Assembly (NCBI GenBank): GCA_029243395.1
Contig: JAQWSE010000002.1
Span: 248,001-312,000 of the forward strand
Origin: Paracoccaceae bacterium
GTDB taxonomy: Bacteria > Pseudomonadota > Alphaproteobacteria > Rhodobacterales > Rhodobacteraceae
DNA length: 64,000 nucleotides
Direction of reading: 5' to 3'
The notes beneath the pieces are model-generated. The model ran no database searches, had not been told where the DNA came from, and saw nothing but the letters and a program-made list of their open reading frames with translations. Shown piece by piece: positions 16,237 to 25,326 of this stretch. A program made the translations under genes and the position numbers. The number at the start of each line of letters is the position of its first letter. Position 1 is the first letter of the stretch.

Positions 16237-18576
16237 ATGGATGAACACAATTTGAAGAAACCCAAAAGCTTGGCGGAAAAAGCTTTATTGAACCGCTCCT
16301 GCAATTATCTAAATGATTTAAATGAGAAACAGAGGGAAGCGGTCGAAAAAATTTCTGGCCCACTTTTGGTGTTAGCTGGAGCTGGAACCGGTAAAACACG
16401 AGCGCTAACGGCGCGCATTGCTTATCTTATAGATAGAGGTCACGCTAGGCCTAATGAAATTTTAGGTGTGACGTTTACTAACAAGGCAGCCCAGGAGATG
16501 AAACAGCGTATTGGTAAGTTTTTGGGAGCTGCTGTTGAAGGTATGCCCTGGTTAGGCACATTTCACTCTATTGGTGCTAAATTATTGAGAAGGCATGCAG
16601 AGCTCATTAAGCTCAAGACAAATTTCACTATCTTAGATGTTGATGATCAGTTACGTCTTCTTAAACAGCTCATATCTCTTGAAAATATTGATGAAAAGCG
16701 TTGGCCAGCAAGAAACCTTGCAGGTCTCATTGATCACTGGAAGAATCACGCCTGGCTTCCCGATAATCTGCCATCAAGTGAGACAAATGCTTACGACGGG
16801 AAAGGTCCTAAACTGTACAAATTATACCAGGAAAGGTTGAGCATATTAAATTCTGTTGACTTTGGTGATCTTATTTTACTGCCTATTCGTTTAATGCAAG
16901 GTAATCCTGATTTGCTAGAAAAATATCAGGGAACCTTAAGGTTTATATTAGTTGATGAGTATCAGGACACAAATGTTGCTCAGTATCTGTGGCTTAGATT
17001 ATTAGCCGAAGGGCATAAGAACATTTGCTGTGTAGGAGATGACGATCAATCAATATATGGTTGGCGAGGTGCAGAAGTAAGAAATATCTTATCATTTGAA
17101 AAAGACTTTCCAGGAGCAAAAATAGTCAGGTTGGAACAAAATTACAGATCTACACCTCACATTTTGGCTGCAGCATCTTCACTGATAGCTACAAACACTA
17201 AGCGACTGGGGAAAACCCTATGGACGGATACCAAATCAGGAGAAAAGGTCAAACTAATCAGTCATTGGAACGGCGAGGAAGAGGCTAGATGGTTAGGGGA
17301 TGAAATAGAAAGCCTATGCCTTGGTACTAGAGGGATGAAGCCTTTTAAATATGATGAGATTGCTTTATTAGTGAGAGCTTCCTTTCAAATGCGTGTTTTT
17401 GAAGATCGGTTTGTTCAAATGGGGTTGCCCTACAGGGTAATTGGGGGACCTAGATTTTATGAAAGGAAAGAAATAAGGGATGCTATAGCTTACTTTAGGG
17501 CCAGCTTAAGTTTTGACGATGGTTTAGCGTTAGAAAGAATTATAAATACACCCAAGCGCGGTTTTGGGGAAAAGTCCTTACAGGTGATGAATCTTATAGC
17601 CCGGGAACGGGGTATAAGTTTGATGGCTGCAGCTAGAATTGCTGTTGATGATGGTATGCTTCCACAAAAAGTATCTAGTGATTTGGATGGGCTCCTTAAT
17701 AACTTTAAACGTTGGAACGAAGATTTTCTAAATGGATTGAAACAGCACACTGAGGTTGCTGAAGCCATCTTAGATGAATCGGGGTATACTGAAATGTGGC
17801 AATTGGAAAAATCTCCTGATGCCCCAGGTCGACTCGAAAATCTAAAAGAACTAATAAAAGCCATGGGCGAGTTTGAGAACATTCAGGGGTTTTTAGAACA
17901 TATATCCTTAATTATGGAAATGGAGTCTGACAACAATGTTCCCAAAGTTTCCATAATGACCTTACATGCAGCTAAAGGATTAGAGTTTCCCGTTGTTTTA
18001 CTACCTGGTTGGGAGGACGGGTTGTTTCCCTCGCAGCGATCTATGGATCAAAAGGGATTAAAAGGATTAGAAGAAGAGAGGAGATTAGCTCACGTAGGTA
18101 TCACAAGGGCAGAAAGTTATTGCATAATAAGTTTTGTTTCCAATCGCAGAATATTCAACCAATGGCAGAACGCAATTCCTTCCCGCTTTATTGATGAATT
18201 GTCAGAAAAAGACATTGAAATATTAAATAGCAGTGGGGGTTATGGAGCTAATTTAGCAGAAGCTTTTCCGGAGTCATGGAGATTTGATAATTTAGGCACA
18301 GATAAACAGATAAACGATGGAGGAAAGTATGATTCTCCTGGTTGGCAAAGGATGGAAAAAAACTTAAAACAGCATATTTTTAAGCCGAAGGTATCAAGAC
18401 ATTTTCAATCAGTAGACCAGACTCATGATTTCAATGTGGGGGATAGAGTTTTTAATCAGAAATTTGGTTATGGAATAATAGAAAGTATGGATGGGATTAA
18501 TTTGAAAGTTAATTTTGAAAAAGCCGAAACCAAGAATGTCAGGGCCTCATTTCTGGTGCATGAAGATGATGTTTAA
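16237..18576 (+). CDS. UvrD/PcrA-type superfamily 1 DNA helicase
   Basis: A ~779-residue 3'-5' helicase of the UvrD/PcrA family, acting in nucleotide-excision and mismatch repair and in replication-fork clearance. Motifs in order: Walker A AGAGTGKTRALTARI (Ia FTNKAAQEM), motif II DEYQDTN, III GDDDQSIYGWRGA, IV QNYRST, V MTLHAAKGLEFPVV and VI EERRLAHVGITRA. The extreme C terminus (GDRVFNQKFGYGIIE) is the PcrA-type RNA polymerase/DNA-interaction Tudor-like fold. The ATG at 16237 is favoured over an upstream GTG (16213) because an AGGGA lies eight bases before it. It diverges from pyc. It would cooperate with UvrB, whose gene is interrupted in this window. Confidence 0.93.
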   Translation: MDEHNLKKPKSLAEKALLNRSCNYLNDLNEKQREAVEKISGPLLVLAGAGTGKTRALTARIAYLIDRGHARPNEILGVTFTNKAAQEMKQRIGKFLGAAVEGMPWLGTFHSIGAKLLRRHAELIKLKTNFTILDVDDQLRLLKQLISLENIDEKRWPARNLAGLIDHWKNHAWLPDNLPSSETNAYDGKGPKLYKLYQERLSILNSVDFGDLILLPIRLMQGNPDLLEKYQGTLRFILVDEYQDTNVAQYLWLRLLAEGHKNICCVGDDDQSIYGWRGAEVRNILSFEKDFPGAKIVRLEQNYRSTPHILAAASSLIATNTKRLGKTLWTDTKSGEKVKLISHWNGEEEARWLGDEIESLCLGTRGMKPFKYDEIALLVRASFQMRVFEDRFVQMGLPYRVIGGPRFYERKEIRDAIAYFRASLSFDDGLALERIINTPKRGFGEKSLQVMNLIARERGISLMAAARIAVDDGMLPQKVSSDLDGLLNNFKRWNEDFLNGLKQHTEVAEAILDESGYTEMWQLEKSPDAPGRLENLKELIKAMGEFENIQGFLEHISLIMEMESDNNVPKVSIMTLHAAKGLEFPVVLLPGWEDGLFPSQRSMDQKGLKGLEEERRLAHVGITRAESYCIISFVSNRRIFNQWQNAIPSRFIDELSEKDIEILNSSGGYGANLAEAFPESWRFDNLGTDKQINDGGKYDSPGWQRMEKNLKQHIFKPKVSRHFQSVDQTHDFNVGDRVFNQKFGYGIIESMDGINLKVNFEKAETKNVRASFLVHEDDV

Positions 18577-18650
18577 TAATGCTTTGACGAAAAAAAACAT
18601 TTCTGCTGATCTTAAAGAGTAGCTATAGTATAGGTTATGCAGGTGTAAAT

Positions 18651-20399
18651 TTGTATTCAAAATATTTTCCCATATTAGAATGGTCAAAGTCCTATACTTA
18701 TAAAGACTTTGCTGATGATTCTTTGGCAGCGATAATAGTTACCATAATGCTCATCCCGCAGTCCTTGGCATATGCCATGTTAGCGGGCTTACCACCTGAA
18801 ATGGGTTTGTATGCCTCAATCATACCTTTAATTCTGTATGCTATATTTGGGACATCAAAAACTTTGGCTGTTGGACCTGTAGCCGTGATTGCTTTGATGA
18901 CTTCTGCTTCTTGTAGTCAATTTGCAAACCCGGGCAGTACAGATTATGCGATATTGGCAATTATCTTAGCAGTAATGTCTGGAATGATGCTTATCATCAT
19001 GGGATTACTGAAATTAGGTTTCATAGCTAATTTTCTTTCACATCCTGTTATTTCAGGTTTTATAACGGCATCTGGTCTAATAATAGCCGCTAGTCAGCTA
19101 AACCACATCTTCGGCATAGAAGGACGGGGGAGCAATCTTTTTGATATACTGCTGAACCTTGCACAAAATTTTACTGATTTAAACTTTCATACATTGGTAA
19201 TTGGTACAGTTGCGTTGATAATTTTGTTTTGGTGCAAGAAGAAACTAAAAAAATTCATGCTGGATAAAGGATCTAGTCCTCTAGTGTCAGATATTGTTTC
19301 AAGGACTGGCCCAGTAATAGCAGTAGTTTTAACTACTCTGGCTGTTTGGTTATTTGGTTTGGGTATTAATGAAGTGGCTATAGTAGGAAGAATCCCAGAT
19401 GGATTACCTTCATTAGGCATCCCTTACTTTAGTTTTTCAATATGGGTTGAATTACTTGCTCCTGCACTTTTAATTTCGCTGGTCGGGTATGTTGAAACCG
19501 TCTCTGTTGCTCAAACATTGGCTTCTAAAAGAAGGCAAAGAATTGATCCCAATCAAGAACTAATAGCCCTAGGTTTCTCAAATTTAGGCTCTGGCACATC
19601 TGGAGGATTTCCTGTGACTGGAGGATTTGCTAGATCGGTAGTTAACTTTGATGCTGGTGCCAAGACACCAGCAGCAGGTGCTTTCACAGCAATTGGAATA
19701 GCGTTTGCAACACTATTTCTTACACCCTTTCTTTTTTATCTACCCAAAGCAACGCTTGCGGCTACTATAATAGTTGCTGTTTTATCACTTGTAGACTTCA
19801 AATCTGTTTTAAGAATCTTTTCATATTCGAAATCAGATGGAGTGGCAATGTTATGTACTATCCTCAGCACACTTTTAATGGGGGTAGAGATTGGTATTAT
19901 CTCTGGTGTCGTTATTTCCTTACTAATGTACCTATATAGGACATCAAGACCTCATATTGCTAGAGTTGGTCAAGTTCCAGGAACTCAACATTTTAGAAAT
20001 GTGAATAGGCATTTAGTGATTACTAGTGAGAAAGTCATATCACTCAGAATTGATGAAAGCTTATATTTTCCGAATGCAAGATTCTTGGAAGACAGTGTAT
20101 ATGCTTATATAGGGAGGGAACCTGAAATTAAGGATATGATACTTGTGTTTTCAGCTATTAATTATTTAGACGCCAGCGCACTGGAGAGCTTGGAAGCTAT
20201 TAATAGAAGATTAGCAGATGCAGAGGTCAATTTACATTTTAGTGAAGTGAAAGGGCCTGTAATGGACCAGCTTCAGAGAACTCACCTCTTAGCAGAATTA
20301 AGTGGCCAGGTTTTCCTGAGCCAATACGATGCATTTAAGACCTTAGAGCCAGAGCTTTCTAAAAAAAGTCTTACACCAAATAAGAGTCAGGCTAGTTAA
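18651..20399 (+). CDS. SulP-family anion transporter with STAS domain
   Basis: A 582-residue inner-membrane transporter (sulfate/bicarbonate/dicarboxylate class). Ten or more hydrophobic segments run from about residue 25 to 430, starting with the SulP signature IVTIMLIPQSLAYAMLAGLPP and including GSGTSGGFPVTGGFARSVVN. The soluble C-terminal STAS domain (about 445-560) contains SAINYLDASALESLEAI, its typical strand-helix. The TTG at 18651 has AGGTG nearby and the STAS domain is complete. No sulfate-assimilation gene is adjacent, so the substrate is open; bicarbonate or sulfate are equally possible. Confidence 0.9.
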   Translation: MYSKYFPILEWSKSYTYKDFADDSLAAIIVTIMLIPQSLAYAMLAGLPPEMGLYASIIPLILYAIFGTSKTLAVGPVAVIALMTSASCSQFANPGSTDYAILAIILAVMSGMMLIIMGLLKLGFIANFLSHPVISGFITASGLIIAASQLNHIFGIEGRGSNLFDILLNLAQNFTDLNFHTLVIGTVALIILFWCKKKLKKFMLDKGSSPLVSDIVSRTGPVIAVVLTTLAVWLFGLGINEVAIVGRIPDGLPSLGIPYFSFSIWVELLAPALLISLVGYVETVSVAQTLASKRRQRIDPNQELIALGFSNLGSGTSGGFPVTGGFARSVVNFDAGAKTPAAGAFTAIGIAFATLFLTPFLFYLPKATLAATIIVAVLSLVDFKSVLRIFSYSKSDGVAMLCTILSTLLMGVEIGIISGVVISLLMYLYRTSRPHIARVGQVPGTQHFRNVNRHLVITSEKVISLRIDESLYFPNARFLEDSVYAYIGREPEIKDMILVFSAINYLDASALESLEAINRRLADAEVNLHFSEVKGPVMDQLQRTHLLAELSGQVFLSQYDAFKTLEPELSKKSLTPNKSQAS

Positions 20400-20471
20400 T
20401 TGGACTGATGGGGAACAAGCTTTAAGTAATCATTAACTCACTATTATGACCTTCAAGATGAGGACCATCGA

Positions 20472-20585
20472 ATGGCTCACGTTGATAATTTTGGCCCGCT
20501 GACCGCCATAGTCGTGACGGATCATACTTCGGGTAACAGCTTTCATCCTGAGAAAGTCAGGTTTCAGGTCAAAAGCTCATTATAA
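20472..20585 (+). pseudogene. Short G+C-rich ORF-like remnant
   Basis: A stretch of about 55% G+C (my count over 20461-20520) in a ~37% G+C background, with an open frame reading MAHVDNFGPLTAIVV...FQVKSSL and continuing in frame upstream without a start. It has protein-like composition but no recognised family and no Shine-Dalgarno. It may be a leftover of a foreign gene; it could equally be chance. Confidence 0.2.
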
Positions 20586-20604
20586 ATTTTCTATTCGGGG
20601 ATAC

Positions 20605-21024
20605 TTAATTAACTTTGTTCCAGTTTTGGGCTTTACAGATCCAAAGGATGCATCCGCTAACACTCAACATGTTTCCTTTAAGTTCCATTTTCGATTTATA
20701 TATTTTTTTAGAACCGTCGTCCTTTGGGTCACTGGGATCCCAAATTTTCCCACCGCCATACTTTCCATTGCCTTCGTCTACCATATCCCAGACAATATTT
20801 TCTCCTACAACTTTAGAATTTTTATTCTTTGATCCATTTTTCTTATAGGATCCTTTTATATTGCCACAGGTTAATTTCTTGTCATTAGAACAAGCCCCAA
20901 ATCTTACTTGAAGATACGCACCTTCATCATTTGGCTCAGTTTTGTAAGTTCCAGTTAATACACCCGCGCTTACTACTGAAGATAGAAGAGAAAAAACTGT
21001 TGTTAGTGTTAAAAAAAATTTCAT
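20605..21024 (-). CDS. DUF2147-family exported protein
   Basis: A 139-residue protein with a signal peptide (MKFFLTLTTVFSLLSSVVSA) and a lipocalin-like DUF2147 core: GGKIWDPSDPKDDG and YKSKMELKGNMLSVSGCILW match the family's conserved second half, ending in a Trp-containing strand. Function of DUF2147 is unknown; members are periplasmic and often near stress genes. The ATG at 21024 is chosen because GGAG lies seven bases before it. An upstream ATG-like start at 21051 would place non-signal residues first. Confidence 0.85.
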   Translation of the reverse strand: MKFFLTLTTVFSLLSSVVSAGVLTGTYKTEPNDEGAYLQVRFGACSNDKKLTCGNIKGSYKKNGSKNKNSKVVGENIVWDMVDEGNGKYGGGKIWDPSDPKDDGSKKIYKSKMELKGNMLSVSGCILWICKAQNWNKVN

Positions 21025-21491
21025 ATTGATCTCCATAAAATGACCTGGCAAAAGCTATAAAGCATTGCTACTCCAAAGACAAGAATATAAGAGTGGATAT
21101 GAGGGAGTTTAGGATTATTTTCTATCCAGGTTTTGATCTTATCAATGGTAATTGTGGTCTTTTAGGACAGGGCAAGAAGGCACGAAATAGGAGGCAGCGG
21201 ATGTCTTGTTTCATTATTTGGTCATTATTTGGTATTGTTGGAGATTAGGGGCATGTCATTTGCTGAAGTATTAGATGTTTGAGAGCAAAGAACGGGAATT
21301 TCTAGTTTATCTGAAAAATTAGGCAAAAAAGTTAAAGCTAAAACAAAGGAACCATTCATATTTTCTTGATTCATGTAAAAATAGTTAATTTTAATCTGGT
21401 AACCCTTTTGAACCTTGTATCAACTTGAAAAAATTTGGTTAGAGCATAGATTTGAAACTCAGGGCGTATTCTTCGAAAGGTATTTTGAATA
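21025..21491. other. Intergenic, no gene seen
   Basis: Between divergent DUF2147 and glutathione-peroxidase genes. It contains a short tandem of TCATTATTTGG (about 21211-21234) and no convincing open frame or hairpin. Both promoters must lie here but none is clear by eye. Confidence 0.5.
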
Positions 21492-22052
21492 ATGCATAAC
21501 GTATATGTGAGGTTTTGTGCTTGCCTATTGGTCACGTTGTCGTTGTTTTCGGGATCTGCTCACGGAAGTGTAAATGGATTGGGAATAATGAAGCAATTTG
21601 AATTTGATTCGATAGATGGAGGTAGGATAAACTTAGGAGAATTTGGTGGTAATCCTATACTGATCACCAATACTGCTTCCAATTGTGGGTTTACTAAGCA
21701 ATATAATGACTTACAGAAATTACATGATGATTTTTCCGATGCTGGCCTCGTGGTGCTTGCGGTCCCCTCAGAAGATTTTTTTCAAGAATTTAGTGAAAAC
21801 CAAAAGGTAAAAGAGTTTTGTGAGGTAAATTTTTCGCTAACAATTCCCATGACTACAATAACAAGTGTGAAGGGCAGAACAGCTCATCCACTATATAAAT
21901 GGTTGGCGTCTGAGCACAATTTTCGACCTGCATGGAATTTTAACAAGATTCTTTTTAATGGCGCAGGAGATTTTGTTGGTAGCTTTGGAGCATTTACTAA
22001 TCCAAACTCCAAAAAAATTAGAACAAAAATTAAAGAATTATTGCAAAAATAG
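21492..22052 (+). CDS. Glutathione peroxidase-family protein, exported
   Basis: A 186-residue thiol peroxidase of the GPx fold with an N-terminal signal peptide (CACLLVTLSLFSGSAHG). The peroxidatic Cys is in NTASNCGFTKQYNDL and the WNFNKILF segment supplies Trp and Asn of the active site. The usual Gln-bearing VPCNQF loop is VPSEDFFQEF, so the classic Gln is displaced, as in several bacterial branches. It uses Cys and no selenocysteine. It probably removes peroxides in the periplasm using thioredoxin-like donors (inference). It is followed 100 bp later by a tiny lipoprotein gene. Confidence 0.9.
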   Translation: MHNVYVRFCACLLVTLSLFSGSAHGSVNGLGIMKQFEFDSIDGGRINLGEFGGNPILITNTASNCGFTKQYNDLQKLHDDFSDAGLVVLAVPSEDFFQEFSENQKVKEFCEVNFSLTIPMTTITSVKGRTAHPLYKWLASEHNFRPAWNFNKILFNGAGDFVGSFGAFTNPNSKKIRTKIKELLQK

Positions 22053-22151
22053 TTAGTTTTACATTTACCTCTTTATGAAAATGTTCTACATACATAGCAG
22101 AAAGATTGTCTTTGTCTGATGATAGTTAAATATTGAAGTAAGGGAATAAAT

Positions 22152-22235
22152 ATGAAAAATTTGGTAATTCTAGTTTCTTTAGTGATCTTGTCTGGATGCT
22201 CAACCTTTGATGTTCCATTGGTACCTTGGTTCTAG
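22152..22235 (+). CDS. 27-residue lipoprotein
   Basis: A complete micro-gene. The ATG at 22152 is preceded by AAGGGA about seven bases upstream. The product starts with Lys-Asn, has a hydrophobic core and a lipobox LSGC with Cys at residue 16; the mature peptide (CSTFDVPLVPWF) is only 12 residues, giving a lipidated peptide ending in an aromatic tail. Asp at +5 is not the Asp+2 inner-membrane retention signal, so outer-membrane sorting is possible. It is too short for standard gene finders. No function assigned. Confidence 0.65.
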   Translation: MKNLVILVSLVILSGCSTFDVPLVPWF

Positions 22236-22615
22236 GACTTAAGAATTGTCTTTATAAGTAATCGGACTGTTCTAGGCCCTGAATAATTGAAGATTTTGGG
22301 GCATGTTCATTAAGGATGGTAACAAGTTGGAATCGGTTCTTGGAGCAGATTTGAGCGTGATATAACTAGGGATCTAGTGGTCTTTAGGTGCTAGTGAGGA
22401 CAGGTAGTCATTCTAAGGCCGTAGCTTATTACGCAAAATAGTTTGGTTCGATCAATTGAATGCTGAGCCATATTGAATGCTATTGTTTGACTAGGTCACA
22501 CGCTGATATCAGTCTTTAATATAATTCTGACTGGGGGCTGACTTGGGAAAAAATTTGAAATTCAAAAAAAATCCAATGCAATTACCCGGATCTTTGTTGG
22601 TAGTTTAAGTCAGTA
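22236..22615. other. Intergenic, no gene seen
   Basis: About 380 bases with many stops in all frames and no tRNA or long inverted repeat. Composition is close to the local average. It separates the mini-lipoprotein from the valine operon's control region. Confidence 0.5.
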
Positions 22616-22627
22616 TTACACGTGTAA
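22616..22627. promoter_or_regulatory. Palindromic operator candidate upstream of mmsA operon
   Basis: Perfect 12-bp palindrome TTACACGTGTAA, 33 bases before the mmsA start codon. Its position and symmetry fit a dimeric repressor or activator site; the regulator gene is not in the immediate neighbourhood and its family is not known. Confidence 0.4.
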
Positions 22628-22660
22628 ACTAAGCTAAAAAAAATAACTTGGGAGAATTAA

Positions 22661-24160
22661 ATGAAAGTAATTGGACATTTTATAAACGGTCGAGAAGTGG
22701 CTAGTAATTCCCAGAGAACGACAAATATTTTTAACCCAGCCACTGGGGAGGTTCAAAATAAGGTAGCACTAGGGTTAGCCTCTGAATTAGATGATGCTGT
22801 CGAAAAAGCAAGGAAAGCTCAGGTTGAATGGGCAGCTACTAACCCACAGAGAAGAGCTAGAGTTATAATAAAATTTATTGATCTTCTTCATAGGGACATG
22901 GATGAACTAGCACGGGTTCTTTCATCTGAACATGGAAAAACTCTACCAGATGCTAAAGGTGATATCATCAGGGGACTCGAGGTTGCAGAATTTTGTATTG
23001 GTGCTCCGCATCTCCTAAAAGGAGAGTTCACGGATAGTGCAGGTCCAGGTATTGATATGTATTCAATGCGCCAACCATTGGGTGTGGTGGCTGGAATAAC
23101 ACCATTTAATTTTCCAGCTATGATCCCAATGTGGAAATTTTGCCCCGCAATTGTAGCGGGAAATGCTTTCATATTAAAACCATCTGAAAGAGACCCCTCG
23201 GTTCCAATGATGTTGGCTAATCTGATGCTTGAAGCAGGTTTGCCAGAAGGCATACTGCAGGTTGTTAATGGAGATAAAGAAGTGGTTGATGCTATCCTGG
23301 TCAATCCTGATATATCAGCAATAGGTTTTGTAGGCTCCACACCAATTGCTGAGTATATTTATTCTAAAGGATGCGCTAATGGAAAAAGAGTGCAGTGCTT
23401 TGGTGGAGCAAAAAATCATATGATTGTGATGCCAGATGCAGACTTAGATCAGGCGGCGGATGCCCTTGTAGGGGCAGGTTATGGCGCAGCCGGAGAAAGA
23501 TGTATGGCAATTTCTGTGGCATTGCCAGTAGGTAAAGAAACTGGTGATAAATTAGTAGAAAAATTGATACCAAAGATAGAGTCCTTAAAGATTGGCCCCT
23601 ATACTTCAGACCATGAGGTAGATTTTGGACCGGTCGTGACTAAGGAGGCTCAACAGAGGATTTTTGCTCTGGTTGATTCAGGTGTAAAAGATGGCGCGAA
23701 GCTTGTGGTTGATGGCAGGGATTTTAGAATGCAAGGCTATGAGGAAGGTTTCTTTGTGGGCGCATGCCTTTTTGACAATGTCAAAACTGATATGGAAATC
23801 TATAAGCAGGAAATTTTTGGACCAGTTTTGTCCACTGTTCGGACTGACAGCTATGAAGAGGCACTTTCCATTGCTATCAATAATGAGTATGGAAATGGAA
23901 CAGCGATATTTACCAGAGATGGTGACACAGCAAGAGATTTTGCAAATAGGATCAATATTGGCATGGTTGGCATAAATGTGCCAATACCTGTTCCTTTGGC
24001 CTACCATACGTTTGGTGGTTGGAAAAAATCAGCTTTTGGCGATTTAAATCAGCATGGTCCAGATGCGTTTCGATTTTATACCAGAACTAAAACAATTACT
24101 TCTCGTTGGCCTACAGGAATAAAAGAGGGAGCAAAATTTTCTATTCCTACTATGGAATAA
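22661..24160 (+). CDS. mmsA: CoA-acylating methylmalonate-semialdehyde dehydrogenase
   Basis: A 499-residue aldehyde dehydrogenase-superfamily enzyme converting (methyl)malonate semialdehyde to propionyl-/acetyl-CoA, last step of valine (and thymine/beta-alanine) breakdown. The start GHFINGREVASNSQRTTNIFNPATGEVQ, TPFNFPAMIPMWKFCPAI, and the catalytic GYGAAGERCMAIS with the active Cys are characteristic of MmsA and not of general ALDHs. The start has GGGAG seven bases before the ATG. It is the first gene of a tight four-gene operon (gaps of 20, 12 and 18 bp). Confidence 0.96.
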   Translation: MKVIGHFINGREVASNSQRTTNIFNPATGEVQNKVALGLASELDDAVEKARKAQVEWAATNPQRRARVIIKFIDLLHRDMDELARVLSSEHGKTLPDAKGDIIRGLEVAEFCIGAPHLLKGEFTDSAGPGIDMYSMRQPLGVVAGITPFNFPAMIPMWKFCPAIVAGNAFILKPSERDPSVPMMLANLMLEAGLPEGILQVVNGDKEVVDAILVNPDISAIGFVGSTPIAEYIYSKGCANGKRVQCFGGAKNHMIVMPDADLDQAADALVGAGYGAAGERCMAISVALPVGKETGDKLVEKLIPKIESLKIGPYTSDHEVDFGPVVTKEAQQRIFALVDSGVKDGAKLVVDGRDFRMQGYEEGFFVGACLFDNVKTDMEIYKQEIFGPVLSTVRTDSYEEALSIAINNEYGNGTAIFTRDGDTARDFANRINIGMVGINVPIPVPLAYHTFGGWKKSAFGDLNQHGPDAFRFYTRTKTITSRWPTGIKEGAKFSIPTME

Positions 24161-24180
24161 TTTTTTGATTTAGGATCAAA

Positions 24181-25314
24181 ATGGATTTCTCCCTTTCACC
24201 AGAGCAAAATTTAATTTTTGATACTGCATTTGAATTTGGTCAAAAAACTATAGAACCGCATGCCTTGGAGTGGGAAGATAGTTTTATTCCAAGAGATATC
24301 TTAAAGGAGGCTGGTGAATTAGGATTTGCAGCTCTTTATGTTGATGAAAAAGATGGCGGATCTGGGTTATCAAGATTGGACTCGATTTTAGTATTTGAGG
24401 CCTTAGCCATGGCTTGTCCTTCAGTTTCTTCATTTATTTCGATTCACAATATGTGTGCGTGGATGATTTCACGATATGGAAACAGCCATGTTAAAGATGA
24501 ATTCTTAGCACCTATGATAAAAATGGACAAGATATGTTCATATTGTCTGACAGAGCCAAATTCAGGTTCTGATAGTGCTGCACTCCAAACCAGCGCTGAA
24601 AAGACTAACGATGGATTTAAACTCAATGGTTCTAAGGCTTTTATTTCTGGAGGGAATTTTTCAGATTTCTATCTAAGTATGGTTCGGACAGGAGGGATAG
24701 GTCCAAAAGGAATATCTGCTGTCCTGGTCAAGCAGGGGACTAAAGGCCTGAGTTTTGGAAAACCTGAGCAGAAGATGGGGTGGAAATCTCAACCAACTGC
24801 TGAGGTAATATTTGCGGATTGTAGTATACCAGCAAGGAATCTTTTGGGGAAAGAAGATGAGGGATTCACTTATGCAATGCAAGGGTTGGATGGTGGTCGG
24901 TTGAATATTGCTGCTGCTGCTTTAGGGGGCGCGCAAACTTCTCTCAATAAGGCAAAGCAGTACATGAAAGAAAGACCTGCTTTTGGAAAGAAATTAAGAG
25001 ATTTTCAAGGTCTCCAGTTTAAAATAGCTGATATGGAGATTGCAATTAATGCCTCAAGGACGTTTTTAAGAGAAGCTGCGTGGAAGCTTGATAACGGTAG
25101 TACAGATGCCAGCATCTACTGTGCCATGGCCAAAAAGTTTGTCACTGACCATGCCTTTACGGTGGCAAATGATGCACTCCAATTACTTGGGGGTTATGGT
25201 TATCTGGCAGATTATGGGATGGAGAAAATTGTCCGAGATTTGAGAGTACATCAGATACTGGAAGGCACCAACGAGATCATGCAAGTCATTATAGCTAGAC
25301 ATTTTCTGAGATAA
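24181..25314 (+). CDS. Acyl-CoA dehydrogenase, probably isobutyryl-CoA
   Basis: A 377-residue FAD flavoenzyme. The CLTEPNSGSD and GSKAFISGG segments form the FAD/substrate region; the catalytic base is the Glu in ILEGTNEIMQ near the end. Similarity to mammalian ACAD8-type sequences and the position between mmsA and 3-hydroxyisobutyryl-CoA hydrolase point to oxidation of isobutyryl-CoA to methacrylyl-CoA. Start ATG at 24181, 20 bp after mmsA. A wider branched-chain acyl-CoA range cannot be excluded. Confidence 0.93.
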   Translation: MDFSLSPEQNLIFDTAFEFGQKTIEPHALEWEDSFIPRDILKEAGELGFAALYVDEKDGGSGLSRLDSILVFEALAMACPSVSSFISIHNMCAWMISRYGNSHVKDEFLAPMIKMDKICSYCLTEPNSGSDSAALQTSAEKTNDGFKLNGSKAFISGGNFSDFYLSMVRTGGIGPKGISAVLVKQGTKGLSFGKPEQKMGWKSQPTAEVIFADCSIPARNLLGKEDEGFTYAMQGLDGGRLNIAAAALGGAQTSLNKAKQYMKERPAFGKKLRDFQGLQFKIADMEIAINASRTFLREAAWKLDNGSTDASIYCAMAKKFVTDHAFTVANDALQLLGGYGYLADYGMEKIVRDLRVHQILEGTNEIMQVIIARHFLR

Positions 25315-25326
25315 TGGGCTGCATTT

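Noticed and set aside
21492-22052. Selenocysteine glutathione peroxidase
   Set aside because: The active site has an ordinary Cys codon; no in-frame TGA there.
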